From contig NC_092576.1 in the NCBI RefSeq assembly GCF_037975245.1, positions 41,418,611-41,482,610 on the forward strand: a stretch of DNA of 64,000 bases. The letters run 5' to 3'. Under the pieces are notes generated by a model. It saw only the letters and a list, made by a program, of their open reading frames with translations, did no database searches and was not told the origin of the DNA. The stretch is from Apostichopus japonicus. Its lineage: Eukaryota; Echinodermata; Holothuroidea; Aspidochirotida; Stichopodidae. Positions 11,439 through 23,788 of the stretch are shown here, one piece after another. A program made the position numbers and the translations under genes. The first letter of the stretch is position 1; every line of letters begins with the position of its first letter.

Positions 11439-13654
11439 GTAAGTGAGACTTTCTTTATCTATCCATTACATTAGCTATTTATTACTTCTTCCTTCTAAGT
11501 GATAGGGATACCAATGTGTGTGTCTAGTTTGCTTTAGCTCAAATTAAAAGGAAAGGAAGCATGTTCAATAATTGACAACACCTCTTATATTTATTCGACT
11601 TTTCTAGTTATTCGGTAGCTAGTGTTAAAACTGTGGATATTCCATTAATCGGACCCATCCACAATGTGATTTCGTTATAATAATTGTATTCGATACCACC
11701 ACTTTTTTCCTTAAAAATGAACGCCCAGCTTAAGATCATTACTGTGAAACAAATTTGACCATCATGTTATGCAGCTATCCCTCAATTTGAAGTAAAAAAA
11801 GAGTGAAAATAGACGACTAATAGATTGTAAAGCCGAATAAACTATGTAAACCTTTGAAAGATAATACGAGTACACATGTAAGTATTTCCATTTAAGTTGC
11901 ATCTTTAATAGTTACAGTAAATATCATAGAATGGGTTTATCTGATATAATCTCAACCCTTACATGTACAACGTCATACTTGAAAAGGCGCCGAGAATCAG
12001 ATTCGTGTCGGATCCCCTGCTCTAGATCAAATTCCCAATGCTAACGCAGTTGTACCCAGGGTCTGATGCCGAGATACTTCTCCGTCGACAGGCAGTAGAT
12101 CAAGAGCTCGAGGTCACGAAAGTCAGCATGAGGGCTCGAGGTTTAATGTGACCTGGGATCAATTACGTAACGACCTATTTGCTTCGAGTGAGAAAAAAAT
12201 ATAACATTTGAAGTGAAGGCATACACAACCATAGTAGCTGTAAACTCTTCGCCTAAATCATTTATTACGCTGTCTATGTTTAACTATTTTACAATGTTGT
12301 CGTTTATTATAAATTATTGTCGAAAGTAAAGTCTCCAAGTTAATATGTGTGCAATTTCACATCAACATGTTACAATTCCATATGAACATGTCGAAATAAT
12401 GCAATATGTCACTACGTCAATCAACATGTCAAATTCATCATAAGCATGACATGTTCATGTTCAAACCTGTTTCATAAGTTAAACCCAATTTAGCATATTG
12501 ACTGGGAGTTCGTAATAACAATAACACATTGATCAATACTTTGGAGAGAAATCCACGCGTGTACTCTAAAATTTCATAGGAAATGTTATTTAGTCTTATT
12601 GCCTAACACTGAAAGGGTGGGGATGGGGGGGGGCATTTGATCAAAGGGCAGCTAACAAAAACACACATTAGTCTTTGAACAAATGTTGGGTAGAAGGGGT
12701 ACACTGAAACAAAAATGTGTGGGTCTTCAAGGCCGTAGCCTGATTAGAATCCCAAGGGGCACATTATGTATATATCGTCAAAATGTAACATAGTGATGCT
12801 TTGAAGTTCGTTCATGCCAAGAATCTTTTCTAAGAATGTTTTAGTGGGTGGGCCATTTCCCAAAAGGGACCAATCATGACACTATCCAAGGGAGCGCCAC
12901 CATCGTAGCGTAGCAAGAAATGCTTTGTCAAAAAAATCACCAGATTGCCGGATAATAGCACTTCCCAGTCCTTGTGACTTACATCTAAACATTCTTTATT
13001 TCAAGATTTCAAGTTTTAGAAAATACACTTCAAAAGAATAGGTTAACTAGGAAACAAAATTTGTAAAACCACTTTGTACGGGAAAAATAGGACTCTACGT
13101 TACTTTATTAGCTCTGTTTTATACGGTATGCCATATGTTTAAAAAATGTCCAATACAATAAAAGCATATCTAAAATAATATGAGCCTGTTCAAATTTAAA
13201 TAAACATGACGAAACTAATATAACTATGTCCAAAATAATATAAGAGTGTCGAAAGATTATATTAACATGTCCAATATATTAAGAGTGTCGAAAAGTAACA
13301 CAAGAGAGTAAAATTTAACTTCAATTTTGAAGTGAACATTTTGGCGCTTTCAGTTACTTTATGTTGCAAAATATCCAAAGTTATATATACATGTCCAAAT
13401 TAATATGACCATGTCCAAAATAATAGGAAAATCTCGAGTGATACTGCGCTCTTCAACTTTGAACAGTGAACATTTAGGCGTTTGAAGTTACGCCATGTGT
13501 ATTAAATATCGAACTTTATATTGTCATGTCGAAAACAAATTCAGCTTATAAATGACCTCTTTGGAGTTACTCTGTATCAACTGACACCATAGTTATCACT
13601 GTGACATTATAATGTTGCATTATTTTTCAGTTTTGTGAAACAAATAATCCATAA
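11439..13654. other. Intron 2 of gene A, left part
   Basis: Similarity to gene B's intron persists to about 11640, after which sequence unique to A begins. 11985-12170 is a conspicuously GC-richer island (CTCGAGGT words) with no reading frame I recognise. From 12340 onward there are many CATGTCCAAAATAATAT-like words forming the left inverted arm described separately. G-rich runs occur near 12617-12632. Confidence 0.5.
13176..13500. repeat. Left arm of a long imperfect inverted repeat
   Basis: The arm holds repeated ACATGTCCAAAATAATAT and GTGTCGAAA words and two copies of a GTGAACATT..GGCG..GAAGTTAC unit (about 13313-13372 and 13447-13500). 13451-13499 is the inverted counterpart of 21371-21418 with most bases matching. 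It flanks the 7.2-kb element on its left. Confidence 0.65.
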
Positions 13655-16600
13655 TAGGCCGTGGGCCGAAGTAGGAGAAGTGACCTAAAAACTAAACTTC
13701 GTTTCAAAGTCACGGGGTCTACATCAAACCCATTATATTTTATTAGCAATATGTATTATTTTCCAAAATCAGTTGTTCACAAGCGTCAATGTTGCACATT
13801 AATGTTTTTATGTCAAAATGGCTGCAATTTCCCCATACATATCCTGCACAAAATAGAATAGGCCACAAATACCATAAAATGGACCAGAAAGAGAATCTGC
13901 CTTCTTGTTGAGGTCCCGCCGGCTATTTTGAACATATGTAAGATGATAATTTGTTTTGTGGGGAGGGGGGTCTACCTAATGTCATAAAGCACTAAAAATA
14001 GAATAGAGGGTGCTGTCCATATCAGTATATCAGAGCATTGCATACTGCTATGCAAAAAATGATACTTAAAATTACTTCGCGATGCTTTTCATTGTAATGA
14101 TATGGAAATCTGTTATAACTTCTGATCATGTGCCAAGCATCATTCTCCCCAGCCCAATCATATGCACTGCAAATCCCATGCCTATGTTTGGTAGCTGGAC
14201 ATGGATATATTAAATGGTGCTTGAAATCTTACCCCTCTCCAAAATTTCAGAGATTGAAACCCCTCTTGAATTGAAAATATTGAGGCAAAGTTAAGGGATT
14301 TGGAAGGTGTGGGAAAGGGTGAGGTGGTGTAAGGAGGGGATATGTATAAATCTAGTTTATAAATGAGGAAAACATATGGGAGTGCGGCTCCAATGTAAAC
14401 CGTTAAGTATTATGTAAAGAAGACGAGAAACGTGTGTTAGTTTCAGTTCTGAATTATATTATTATTGCAAAAGATCTTTTTCATAATTTTTTTGAAGCAT
14501 TTCTTTTACAGTTACCTTATAAAAAGCCAATACCTTATGAATAAAGAAGTGTAACTAAAAACAAGCATTTAGCATATTTGGTCAACGGCATATAAACAAT
14601 GTCAGTATTCTAGTCATTGTTACACGTTTTGAACAAGACATTCGACTTGCACTGAATGAGGACATTATGTGGTACAATGATAATTATTTTTATATAACCA
14701 TTCAGAGAGTCAACTGTGTTTGAGATTCCTTGGAAAACAAGATTTTCAAAGCTAACACCCCTTTTGACCAAAAGAGATATATTTGGTGTGCCTACATGCA
14801 AGTTTGAACATGTACTTAAAATATTATTTGTACAATCCAAGACATCACAGGCAAACACCATCACCAGTGCAAAAATTCCTATTTACCATTTTGTTAAACT
14901 GAATTAACAATTGAAAACATTTACTATATCTAGTAGCTACAGTACGTATACATTTTCATAGAACAGGACCTATGAAGTACATTGCACATATTCATCAAAA
15001 TGTGCAGGAATTCAGACATGGCAACTTTCCATCATGTCGTCTCTCATGCAGAATTGCAAATTTGAAGGTCTTGGATAATATAACTAAGCATTTAATACTT
15101 AAATAACTTCTTCGTCAGTATCAACCTCCTCCTCTTCAGCTTCATTTAAATCAAACTTATTATCACTCAGAAAAACGGCACAGATCTGTACACGGCAGTC
15201 CACTTTGTACACATGAACAAATACTCTTTCGGCATTTTGATTTTTTATATCCGCACTGAACAAATTCAAACTGTTTGAAGCATAGCTTGTGTATGGCAGT
15301 CTGGTAGTTTGCACGTAAAATATGCTTCTGCAGGGCATCCTGAGTAGGAGCCATCCCAGTTTCACACCTTACATAAAGTCTTAACAAATTTAACTTTGCC
15401 TGGTTTACATTTGTGCATGCAGTTTGGCCATATAGACAACAAACAAATGACTGTAGTGTTTTTGACAACTCATTTGAGTCATCAAATGTTTCTCCAAGTG
15501 AAGAAAATGTGTTATAAAATTCTGGTCTAAACTTAAGTACTTTTAGGCATTTTACCTTACCCTTACCATGAAAAGAACTAACACCGTCACACCCTGTAAA
15601 AACATGGGCACCAATCAATGCAGAACAGATATCTGTTCCTATGTTATTAGCTACTTGCGCTACACCAATAATGCGCTTCTTATTTCCTACTCCTGTACTG
15701 AAAAACAATCTTGTAGACAGGGTACTGCACATTGCAACAGCTATAATCATTACACAGCTATTACATCAGTATCTGGGCTCTTAATGATAATGTTGTTACA
15801 CTTCGTAACACTAGATGCATAAGATCAATGGAGAAAAATCCTGGTATCAGCCGCTTCATGGTTACATTGAAGGGCAGGAAAAGGTTTACCCTCAACTCCT
15901 GACTCTGTTGAACAAACTTGATGACAATCTTGATCATGAGCAATGAAAATCACCACACCATGCAGGTCCATATCGCCAGAAGCCCACTTCTGAAAAACAT
16001 ATTTCACCAATGACTCTTTGTTTGTGCTTGTACTTAGAAATTTCTTCCATTGCTTGGGTACACTCTGATCATCTGAATATATTCAAAAAATCTCTGTACC
16101 ATCAACACCCCTTTTCTCCCCGTCAGCATTTTTTATGCTTGTATTCAGATAGCGATCGGTCACGAAGAGAACATACATTGCATTGTTACTTCTGGCTAGG
16201 TTGACGAGAATATCAAGAACATGTCTAGCTAACATACCAAATGTTGCAGGTGGGTTTTTCAATTGTTGAAGGAGTGCCATACCATCAACAATCCATGTAG
16301 CTTCCATAGGAGGCCTTTCTGCATACAAAGATGTATCAGCCTTCTCTTCAGGAAATTGCATCATGTTTGCTTTGTTGGTCTTTACCAAACTTCCTTCACA
16401 AGTAGAAATAGATAAAGGAAAGATACCTAAGGAGTAACTTAACATTTCCTTAATATCAACTTGACGCGAACTGCCAATCAGGAGCAGTCTTGCAAAAAGA
16501 TTACGGTCTGATTTCAAAACATTTTCTTTACCCTTCTGATTTGATTTCACCTTTTTTACCATTAATGTCAAATATTTACGATTACATTTACTCAGTGTAG

Positions 16601-18686
16601 CAAACACATCTTTGTCACCCTGTTGCAATCTCTCTTTGCAGTAGGCTTGCACAGCAATTTCACCAGCTTCTTGAGCTGAAAGTAGGTCTTCACAAATATC
16701 ATCAGTGGCAACAACACCCAAGGAAATATTAACAAGTTGATGCTGATCAGGTTCAAATGGGTTGATCATACCTTCAACTATAGCCATTACCAAGTTGGTG
16801 TGCACTTCGTTATTACAGATTCTTGTCCAATCAAGGTCCTTCTTCCTTGAGTGTAAAAACTTCCTGCCATTGTCTGACACTCCTTGGTGATGGCAGCTCT
16901 CCCATGGCTCGATAAATGCAGCGATGGACCGCACTTCTGTTCAGGGTAAAGCCAGTCAAACCACCCTGTGTTTTTGTGTCCTTGTTGCATGTCTGATCAC
17001 AAGCAATCTGGCTAAATCCAAACTGATCCTTTTACACATTAAATTCTCCAGCAGACAGATTTTCATGTACATCAGGATGACTTTCAGGGAGATTTTCCAT
17101 TCCCGGCCAGTAGGCAGGAAGGTACCGTGAGTAATGAACTTTATCACATGCAAAGAAACATGGTAGCATTGAGCGTGCAGTCGACAAATGTAGCTCCGAA
17201 TTGCCCTCCATGGTAGCACAGAGGAACAGCAGCAGAGGTTGAACCATTTCCAGATATGAACTCCAGAAGGCAAACGTTGGATAAACACCCCTGTCACTGC
17301 TTATGAACCGCTGAAATTGCTGTTGAAGCATCTTCAGTTCATCCATTCTTACAAAATCTAAGATGGTATTAGATAGATAACTTTCATGTAAGTCAGCCAA
17401 ACCATCTTGATTTCTTCTCTTTGTTGGTCATTTAGTGTGTCCAGGAAAGCAAGCCAACGCAACCTGGATAAAGCAAAAAAAAATGTTGCTTCATCCATGA
17501 CCACTACCACTGTGCTGACAGAACTTTTGTCAGCGATCTTCAAGCTTTCTTGCAACACATTGTGCAATGTGTTGTATTCTGTAGGACTTGCATTTATCAC
17601 TGGCAAGTATGTAATTTGAGAAACCACTGGCACCTATGGACACAACCCAATATTTTAACCAGTCCAAGTGGGTTTACTTGCACCATACTCTGCTTTCAGC
17701 AAATTATATGTTAAGTCGATGAGACGTGCCATATTCTGGAGATTCACATTCTCCCCCACTTCGAGTTGATCACCGCAAGGTCTTGGCCCATGCTTCTTAA
17801 CACCAAAATATGGCATTATGTTAGAAGGTGGAGCTTTGACCTAACGCTGCTTTCTGCGTACTGCGGAACTCTTTGTACTCCTGACAGGTCATGCTTTCCT
17901 CGCTGGATTGCAATCCCATTGGTGCTTTATGTAGTGCCTTTTCCAGTGAGGGTTTCCTCTCCAAAATCAATATTATCCCAGACACAGGTCAACAATTCAC
18001 CAGGGACAATAGTAGATGGGAGTGCATCCGTATGGTCAAGATGTTGTTGAGCTAAGGCTGTGTCATGTTCAAGCACCACAGAATGGGAGAAACATTGACC
18101 TAGTCCATTCAACAGTCCTATCAGTTGATCCAGTAATATGGCGAACAGCCATACCAATGGAAAGATACTTTGGTGTCATTTTCTTTCCTTTGAAAGCAAG
18201 TTGCATTACATCTTGAGCCACAGAAAGTAATTTATGGTGAACAAAGTCTTCAACTTTTACTTTGCTAGTGATGACTGGTTCTTCGGAAGCACCAACGACC
18301 CAAGCTAGGAAGTTGTAAAGCTTAGTTGGTATAATACGTTCAGCATTAGCGAAATTTAAAGCAGCTGCTGTTGGTGGCCATTCCATAGGCTCGAAGTGAT
18401 TCTGTGTGACTGAACTTGTCAAATTCTGGGCAGACATATACAAGTCCCCAATAGATGTTGGTGATGGAATCTTCACAGAGGGTATGGATGTCAGCAGTGT
18501 CACTTGTTGAAGATTCCGATGAATTGTCGTCTTCAAATGGAAGATCTTCTACAACATCAGCAGGTGATAAGTTGTCACCGTAAACTAAACAACTCAGATT
18601 CTTCCTTGAAGGCCTCAGGAAGACAAGTTGGGGATATGATCCCTAAAGCCGGTGTTGAAAAGAATATGTCCTATAATTTGCATCAT

Positions 18687-19144
18687 CTAGATTTTCAATT
18701 TTTTGACATAACCTTTGAAGATTTGCAACAATTTGGTAAGTCTAAATATTTCCGCATTCTTCACAATTCTCTCTTCGACAATATCATGGCAGAAAATTTG
18801 GTAGGCTTGTTGGTATTGTTTTATACCAAGCACACCATCCTGCTTCTTTTGTGTAGAAAGGACTTTCACATACAGCTGATAACAAGTCTTTTGGTACTTT
18901 GCCTCAAGTGCCACCAGATCATGATCTCTGATATAAAGCAATAGCTTGTCATCATTCCTGATTTGTGCAGCTGTCTGCAGGGACCCAGCTGTAACCGTCT
19001 GGCATTCTACTAGCCTTTCTTTACTGCGCTTCTTCGTTAGAGATTTAGTTACATAACTGACCCTCTGACATATTACGCATACTGGAGGCATAATGTGGCC
19101 ACGGTGTAGTGTGTGGACTGATCTCAGCAGCTTTGGGGCATGTC
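18687..19144 (-). CDS. Element gene exon 4: Cys motif and coiled region
   Basis: In frame with exon 3 through a possible acceptor ending at 19145 (weak pyrimidine tract). It encodes CVICQRVSYVTKSLTKKRSK, LVECQTVTAGSLQTAAQIRN, LLLYIRDHDLVALEAKYQKT and CYQLYVKV, then a charged helical region, with a stop at 18687. Downstream conserved blocks lie in other frames, so this stop is probably created by decay. The same word set recurs in large uncharacterised repeat-borne proteins of marine invertebrates, from memory of the family. Confidence 0.6.
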
Positions 19145-19713
19145 CTTGATCCATTGATTATATTGACAGAGCAGATTAACATTTATTTAATATGTATTTG
19201 TGATACACAAGAGGTCTTCTTTACTTCACCTCAAGTAATTAAAAGTTGCCTTCAATTACTTCAACGTTGCGTAGCTGATTGATAGTTTAAAAAGAGATAT
19301 GAACATTACAATAAATTTCCACATTAATAAAAACAGTGACTGATAATGCTCAAAATAAAATATGCTAACTTATGCTGCATACCATGAGTTTTGTAAAATG
19401 ATCATTCCACATGAATTTTTTGATATACAATTCAAATTATTTCCTCCCTCCTCCTCCCTCCCTATTTACTTTATGCACCTAAATTTTCTTTGAAATACAT
19501 TTAAAGAGCAAGACAGTATGCATGTCTGTTCACTTACCCATGTTGTCGGTTTTTGGAAAGATATGTTCACACGTGGAAAGGGACTACAAGCAGTTATGTA
19601 TGTTAAAAGAGCAACGATTTGCATCATTACGGTATCATAAGTTTGTATATAGGCCTATATTCCAACACGTACATATTTGCACTCTATTTGAAGGCAACAG
19701 ACGGAAATCTTAC

Positions 19714-19776
19714 CTGATTGATCATTGTGTGTGAAGTCTCCAAAATCTGCAGTATCAACTTGAGCTGGTAAATCCT
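19714..19776 (-). CDS. Element gene exon 3
   Basis: 63 nt between acceptor TTTCTGTCTTGCAG and donor GTAAGA, phase 1 in and out. It gives EDLPAQVDTADFGDFTHNDQ, an acidic linker. Good splice signals and phase support it, but no homologue is known to me. Confidence 0.45.
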
Positions 19777-20021
19777 CTGCAAGACAGAAAATAAAGAAGA
19801 TATTTCAACAACAGTTTCGTTGAATTGAGCCTAGGATGACGCTAATATGTATACTTTGTGATTGTGACTTACTTGAAGGCCTGTATCTAAGAGACGGGTT
19901 GTAACTGTTCAGTTGGTTTAATTCGCATTAGTTTAAAAAATATAAACAAGTCATCTTCAACTAGAAATACAGCATATTTCAAAGACCATACCAAGGAAAA
20001 AAAAATATTGCAAAGTCTTAC

Positions 20022-20102
20022 CAGCACCAGCAACCCGCTTTGTTCCTGTGACAAATTGTACACAGAACGTACATTCAGCCAACCTTTTTGTTTCAGCAGA
20101 GC
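20022..20102 (-). CDS. Element gene exon 2
   Basis: 81 nt between acceptor TTGCCCAG and donor GTAAGA, read in phase 1. It gives SAETKRLAECTFCVQFVTG and a basic end. The CxxC pair may add to the metal-binding N-terminus of exon 1. Confidence 0.5.
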
Positions 20103-20297
20103 CTGGGCAATTGAATAACAGTTTAGTTAACGTTAGCTGGAGCTGTGTACATTTTCTTACTGCATAGGCTTAGGCTAGTTGAGAACGAATGTGGTTACTG
20201 TAACTGTACGAGCTCCAATGACACGGTTTCCAGTCGAATAGAGCATTCATTTTCAATGTAATATATCAAGAATACTTTAATACGGCAAACAACTCAC

Positions 20298-20613
20298 CAA
20301 CTGATTGTGTAAGTTTCGATTTAGCCCTGGAGATTTTGGGTACGTCGGTAAACTTCATATAACATTGCCGATGATACCCGCACTTTGTTGTGTCCAACGT
20401 CAAGTTGAGGTCTACATTGTCAGACAAAACAGTGTTGGCAAAATCCCCTAATTCTACACATAAAGCCTTCCATTCCTTTGCACATCTGATTACTCTAGCT
20501 TTGGAGATATTGGTAAATGCTGTCACTTTCCCTGAGGCTGTCTTTGAAACGTGGATAATGCATTCTAATTTCATTTTCGTTCGACATGCCGCCTTATCAG
20601 TAGTTGACGCCAT
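20298..20613 (-). CDS. Element gene exon 1
   Basis: The start ATG is at 20613-20611 in good context (AACATGG), giving MASTTDKAACRTKMK. The exon encodes about 105 residues with KEWKALCVELGDF, TTKCGYHRQCYMKFTDV and a basic C-terminus RAKSKLTQSVG. The spaced Cys/His residues (C..H..C) suggest a small metal-binding N-terminal module. The donor GTGAGT lies at 20297. The next two exons join in phase. Confidence 0.6.
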
Positions 20614-20894
20614 GTTTAAATATTGCCAGATGTTAAAAAGTATAGCACAAGCCCCTAGACGCGATTGTGATTGGTTACTCATACGCTGTATTTTCGCCGT
20701 ATAAACTCTCTCAAATTTGATTAAAATGGTAACGGTTATTAATAACAACTGCAAAAATGTGCACGTGTGACAACTGGGAACAAGCGATAATGGTGATTTT
20801 ATATTATTTTCATAATTATAATGGCATTTTTTAGTAGTCTTCTCTCTGTTGCAACGAACTTAAACGATTTTGGACTTCGGCCCACGGTCTATAA

Positions 20895-23169
20895 TATGTA
20901 AATACAAGACCATTACGCTAAAAACGTTCTAACTAGTCAAAGTTATCTAACATGCGCATGTCGACAGTGAAAATGAACCGCCATACTGTTTAACTTTTTT
21001 TAACGGAGAATCGGACACTTCATTACCGTTACCATGCTTGCTGCTTAACAAGAATGCAGTAAGACATTAGCCCATGATTCTAAAAAGTAAGCCTACGCTA
21101 GGGGTATCCCACCTTCAATCTTCACTGTCACTTTTTAACTAAATTTCAAGATGGAAAAGTGGAAATAAGTCTTCAAAAGCAGATCAGTGATGCAACTGAT
21201 GCAACTCAACTAATATTATCTCGAAAAATAAAATCCTTCACCACCGAAATGTCATTAACATATAAACAAATACATTAAGAAGGTAGTGGATTAACTGTAC
21301 ATTGTGTTACATTTCGCTTGATATGCTGTATTTCTTTTCCGCACACCAAAAAAAAAATCGATATCTCAAACATATGGTGTAACTCCAAACGCCTAAATGT
21401 TTATTACAAAGTTGAAGTTAGTAGTTACATCCGACAAATTCATACAATTTTTCGACAGTCTAATATCAATGTGGACATGCTCATATTATTTTTGGACAAA
21501 CTTATATTAGTTTCGACATTTTGATATAAATTTGGACATGCTTATATTATTCTGGACATGCCTATATTGTTCTGGACATTTTGCAAAAAATGTCGTGAAT
21601 TAAAAAGCCTAACTGTTCACTACAAAATTAAAGTCAGCAGTTACATTCGACATGTTCAGAGGATTTTTCGAACTCTCTCATTTTATTTTGGAAATTATCA
21701 TATAATTTGTTGACATAGTTATGGTAGTGTGGAATGTTATTATAAATTTGGACATGCTTAGGCAATACTACTTTGGACATGCTTTTACTGTTTTGGACCT
21801 TTTTGATATATATGGCATTTCGTGGTTTTATTCATTATTTTTTCACGGGTAATTGAAGATGTAAAAGCAAGCTATGGTATTCTGGTGGTAGCTGTAGCCT
21901 ATATATGCTGATGGAAACCAAATGGGGAATGTAAGTGTAAATTGATTGTTAGGGTTGTGTTTTCATAATTTGTTAACATGTAAAAAAGGTACCCATTGGG
22001 GATGGGGGGCATCATGACCTGAGTGGGTGAGCAGTGTAGTGGACCGGGAGCGCCAACCCCTAGTAAACCTTGGTATATACGTATATTCACAGTGCCCCAA
22101 TATTCTTGTTAAAACATTGGGGCATTGATATGCGGGCTAACAATGACACTGATAGGCCTACATGAAGCACATAGATGTAATAAATATATTTATGAACCGT
22201 AGTGTTACATAAGACTGCTAGACTGTTTTATGCAGGTTAAATCTTAGGCGCTCTCTACGTTAATTGTTATTCTAACAAAACTAATGAATACCAACCAAAC
22301 GCGCGATCTTGCATATGAATTTCACACAGCAATTTGAGAAGTGCACGTCCGCCTGAGAGGGAATATAGCCCTAAAGTGACCTACTGTATTGATTTTTTGG
22401 GCATTCTATTGGATGCTTGGATGTTGAAGAGAATGAAATAAACTACTGATGTTCTAAAAATCTGGAGGCACTTTAGGAAATAGTGGGTGGAACAAGAAGA
22501 TTCCGTAGCGAGAGCTGGCAGATGGGTTTTGGGAGCACTGATGGCAGATGGAAAGGGGAGCACTATGGTAAACTTCTAGTTGAAAAATCTAATAGTCATT
22601 GTGAAAAAAAAACAACGTTTACTGAGCTGTGATAGCCTAAGCCACGGGCTATGTTGAATAGAACATGTCAGTTGAAACTTGTATCTGTTGAAAAGTGACC
22701 AGTTTAGCGTGATAGTCAATGGGAGCAATTGCTTTTAGTGCGACATCATACGAGATGAGCGGTTAAAATAAACCTTGTGTTGTTTTTACCGCTATTCCTT
22801 CAATACGTGCCTAGAACTTTGAGGTTGCACACGACTGACTAATGGAATTAGAAGAAATGATATAACATGTCCCTATAGCTAACGGAAATAACGCATAATG
22901 CTCAGCCGTTGACATTAACGTAGGCTTATTTGTAAGTAAGTGGAAATCTGATGTACGTATCCCCCTGACACGGTCCTGTCAAATGATAACAGGGTTCCAG
23001 CCCCATCCCTTACGTGTGCAGTGTATAAACAATGTCTTAAAGCACATTTAAGTAGCCCACCCTTCTAACTGGGAGAAATACTTTTTCAAATAAGTAAAAT
23101 CTAGCTTAGGCCTAAGAAATTACTCCCCCAAACATACATATTTAAACATACGCACCAAAACAACCACAG
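20895..23169. other. Intron 2 of gene A, right part
   Basis: It contains the right inverted arm (21371-21800, separate entry) and otherwise unremarkable AT-rich sequence. I see no coding, RNA or splice features from 21800 to 23169. Confidence 0.5.
21371..21800. repeat. Right arm of the long imperfect inverted repeat
   Basis: 21371-21418 and 21615-21655 are inverted relatives of the left-arm units at 13447-13500 and 13313-13372. The spacing words ATATTATTTTGGACATG are the complement of the left-arm words. With the left arm this brackets the 7.2-kb element, so either the element sits inside an older fold-back element or these are its extended subterminal repeats. Confidence 0.65.
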
Positions 23170-23360
<191 letters not shown>

Positions 23361-23409
23361 CTGTTCTTGATTTTCCAACTCATTACGATTTTCATTTATA
23401 TATATATTC
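23361..23409 (+). mobile_element. 5'-truncated SINE tail copy
   Basis: CTGTTCTTGATTTTCCAACT and the following CATTACGATTTTCAT plus (TA)n match the 3' end of the SINE at 23652-23788, lacking a four-base repeat (CTAA or AACT). It is a second, headless copy in the same orientation. Confidence 0.6.
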
Positions 23410-23651
23410 ATTTGCCTTCGCCGTTTACCTCCATGCATTAACATAAAGTCTGTTCAAAGTATATCTTTCGAGATCCGGCTTTAGGAATCACAAATGATTT
23501 CGAGTTGGTTAGCACCATGTTTGATCTCTAGAGTAAAGCAAAATATGTCACCAAAAACAGAAGTAGTATTGTTCGATACAGGTGACAAACAAACGCCTAC
23601 AGTGGAATTACGACCTTCCTTACCGGTTTCGAACCTCTGGACATACAATCA

Positions 23652-23788
23652 GCGTCCATAACCTAGTGGTTAGGGTGTCCGCGTACAGAGCGGAAGGCCC
23701 GGGTTCGAATTCCGGTGGAGGCTGGAAGTTTTTTCACTGTTCTTGAATTTCCAACTAACTCATTACGATTTTCATCTATATATATATA
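23652..23788 (+). mobile_element. tRNA-derived SINE
   Basis: The head (23652-23722) folds as a tRNA. The acceptor GCGTCCA pairs with TGGAGGC with one mismatch. A TAGTGGTTA box A lies in the D arm. The anticodon stem TCCGC/GCGGA is perfect around a 7-nt loop GTACAGA, and the T arm CCGGG-TTCGAAT-TCCGG carries box B. The loop would give anticodon ACA (Cys-type), unusual for a working tRNA. The head continues into a tail shared with the copy at 23361 and ends in (TA)n. This fits an RNA polymerase III-promoted SINE rather than a tRNA gene. Confidence 0.75.

Larger units (their letters stand above)
15099..20613 (-). pseudogene. Element-encoded protein with FEN/XPG-like nuclease motifs, multiply frameshifted
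   Basis: Coding blocks in several minus frames follow one another in the order expected for one large protein. After the N-terminal exons come WPPTAAALNFANAE and LYNFLAW, VLEHDTALA, WDNIDFGEETLTGKGTT, NMARLIDLTYNLLKAEYG, TYLPVINASPTEYNTL, YLEMVQPLLLFL and MLPCFFACDKVHYSRYLP. These precede a nuclease-like series: IVDGMALLQ, FVTDRYLNTSIKN, HEAADTRIFLH, SPDTDVIAV, FTGCDGVSSFHGKGK. That series mirrors FEN1-family order (N-terminal Asp, Asp-Arg, EAEA, ED.D, GCDY..I.G.G), so a metal-dependent flap/PIN-like nuclease is my inference. The C-terminus has a Cys cluster (CGYKKSKC, CSCVQSGLPCTDLC) and an acidic tail ending at 15099. At least five breaks are visible: stops at 17927-17929 and 16083-16085, and frame shifts near 18500, 17390, 15800 and 15165. 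It is not functional here. Confidence 0.7.
13655..20894 (-). mobile_element. 7.2-kb DNA-transposon-like element with short terminal inverted repeats
   Basis: The left end GGCCGTGGGCCGAAGT begins at about 13655; the right end ACTTCGGCCCACGGTC finishes at about 20894. The two are inverted copies with a single difference in 16. Flanks are AT-rich (ATAATA on the left, TATAATA on the right), so the target duplication may be TA or slightly longer; I cannot fix it. The element carries one decayed minus-strand gene reading away from the right end. Its position inside intron 2 of gene A, with no equivalent in gene B's 1.75-kb intron, shows insertion after or independently of the A/B duplication. The superfamily is not identified. 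Confidence 0.75.

Noticed and set aside
23652-23722. Functional tRNA-Cys gene
   Set aside because: The loop has G at position 32 and anticodon ACA, the acceptor has a mismatch, and the head is joined to a repeated tail, so SINE is the better call.
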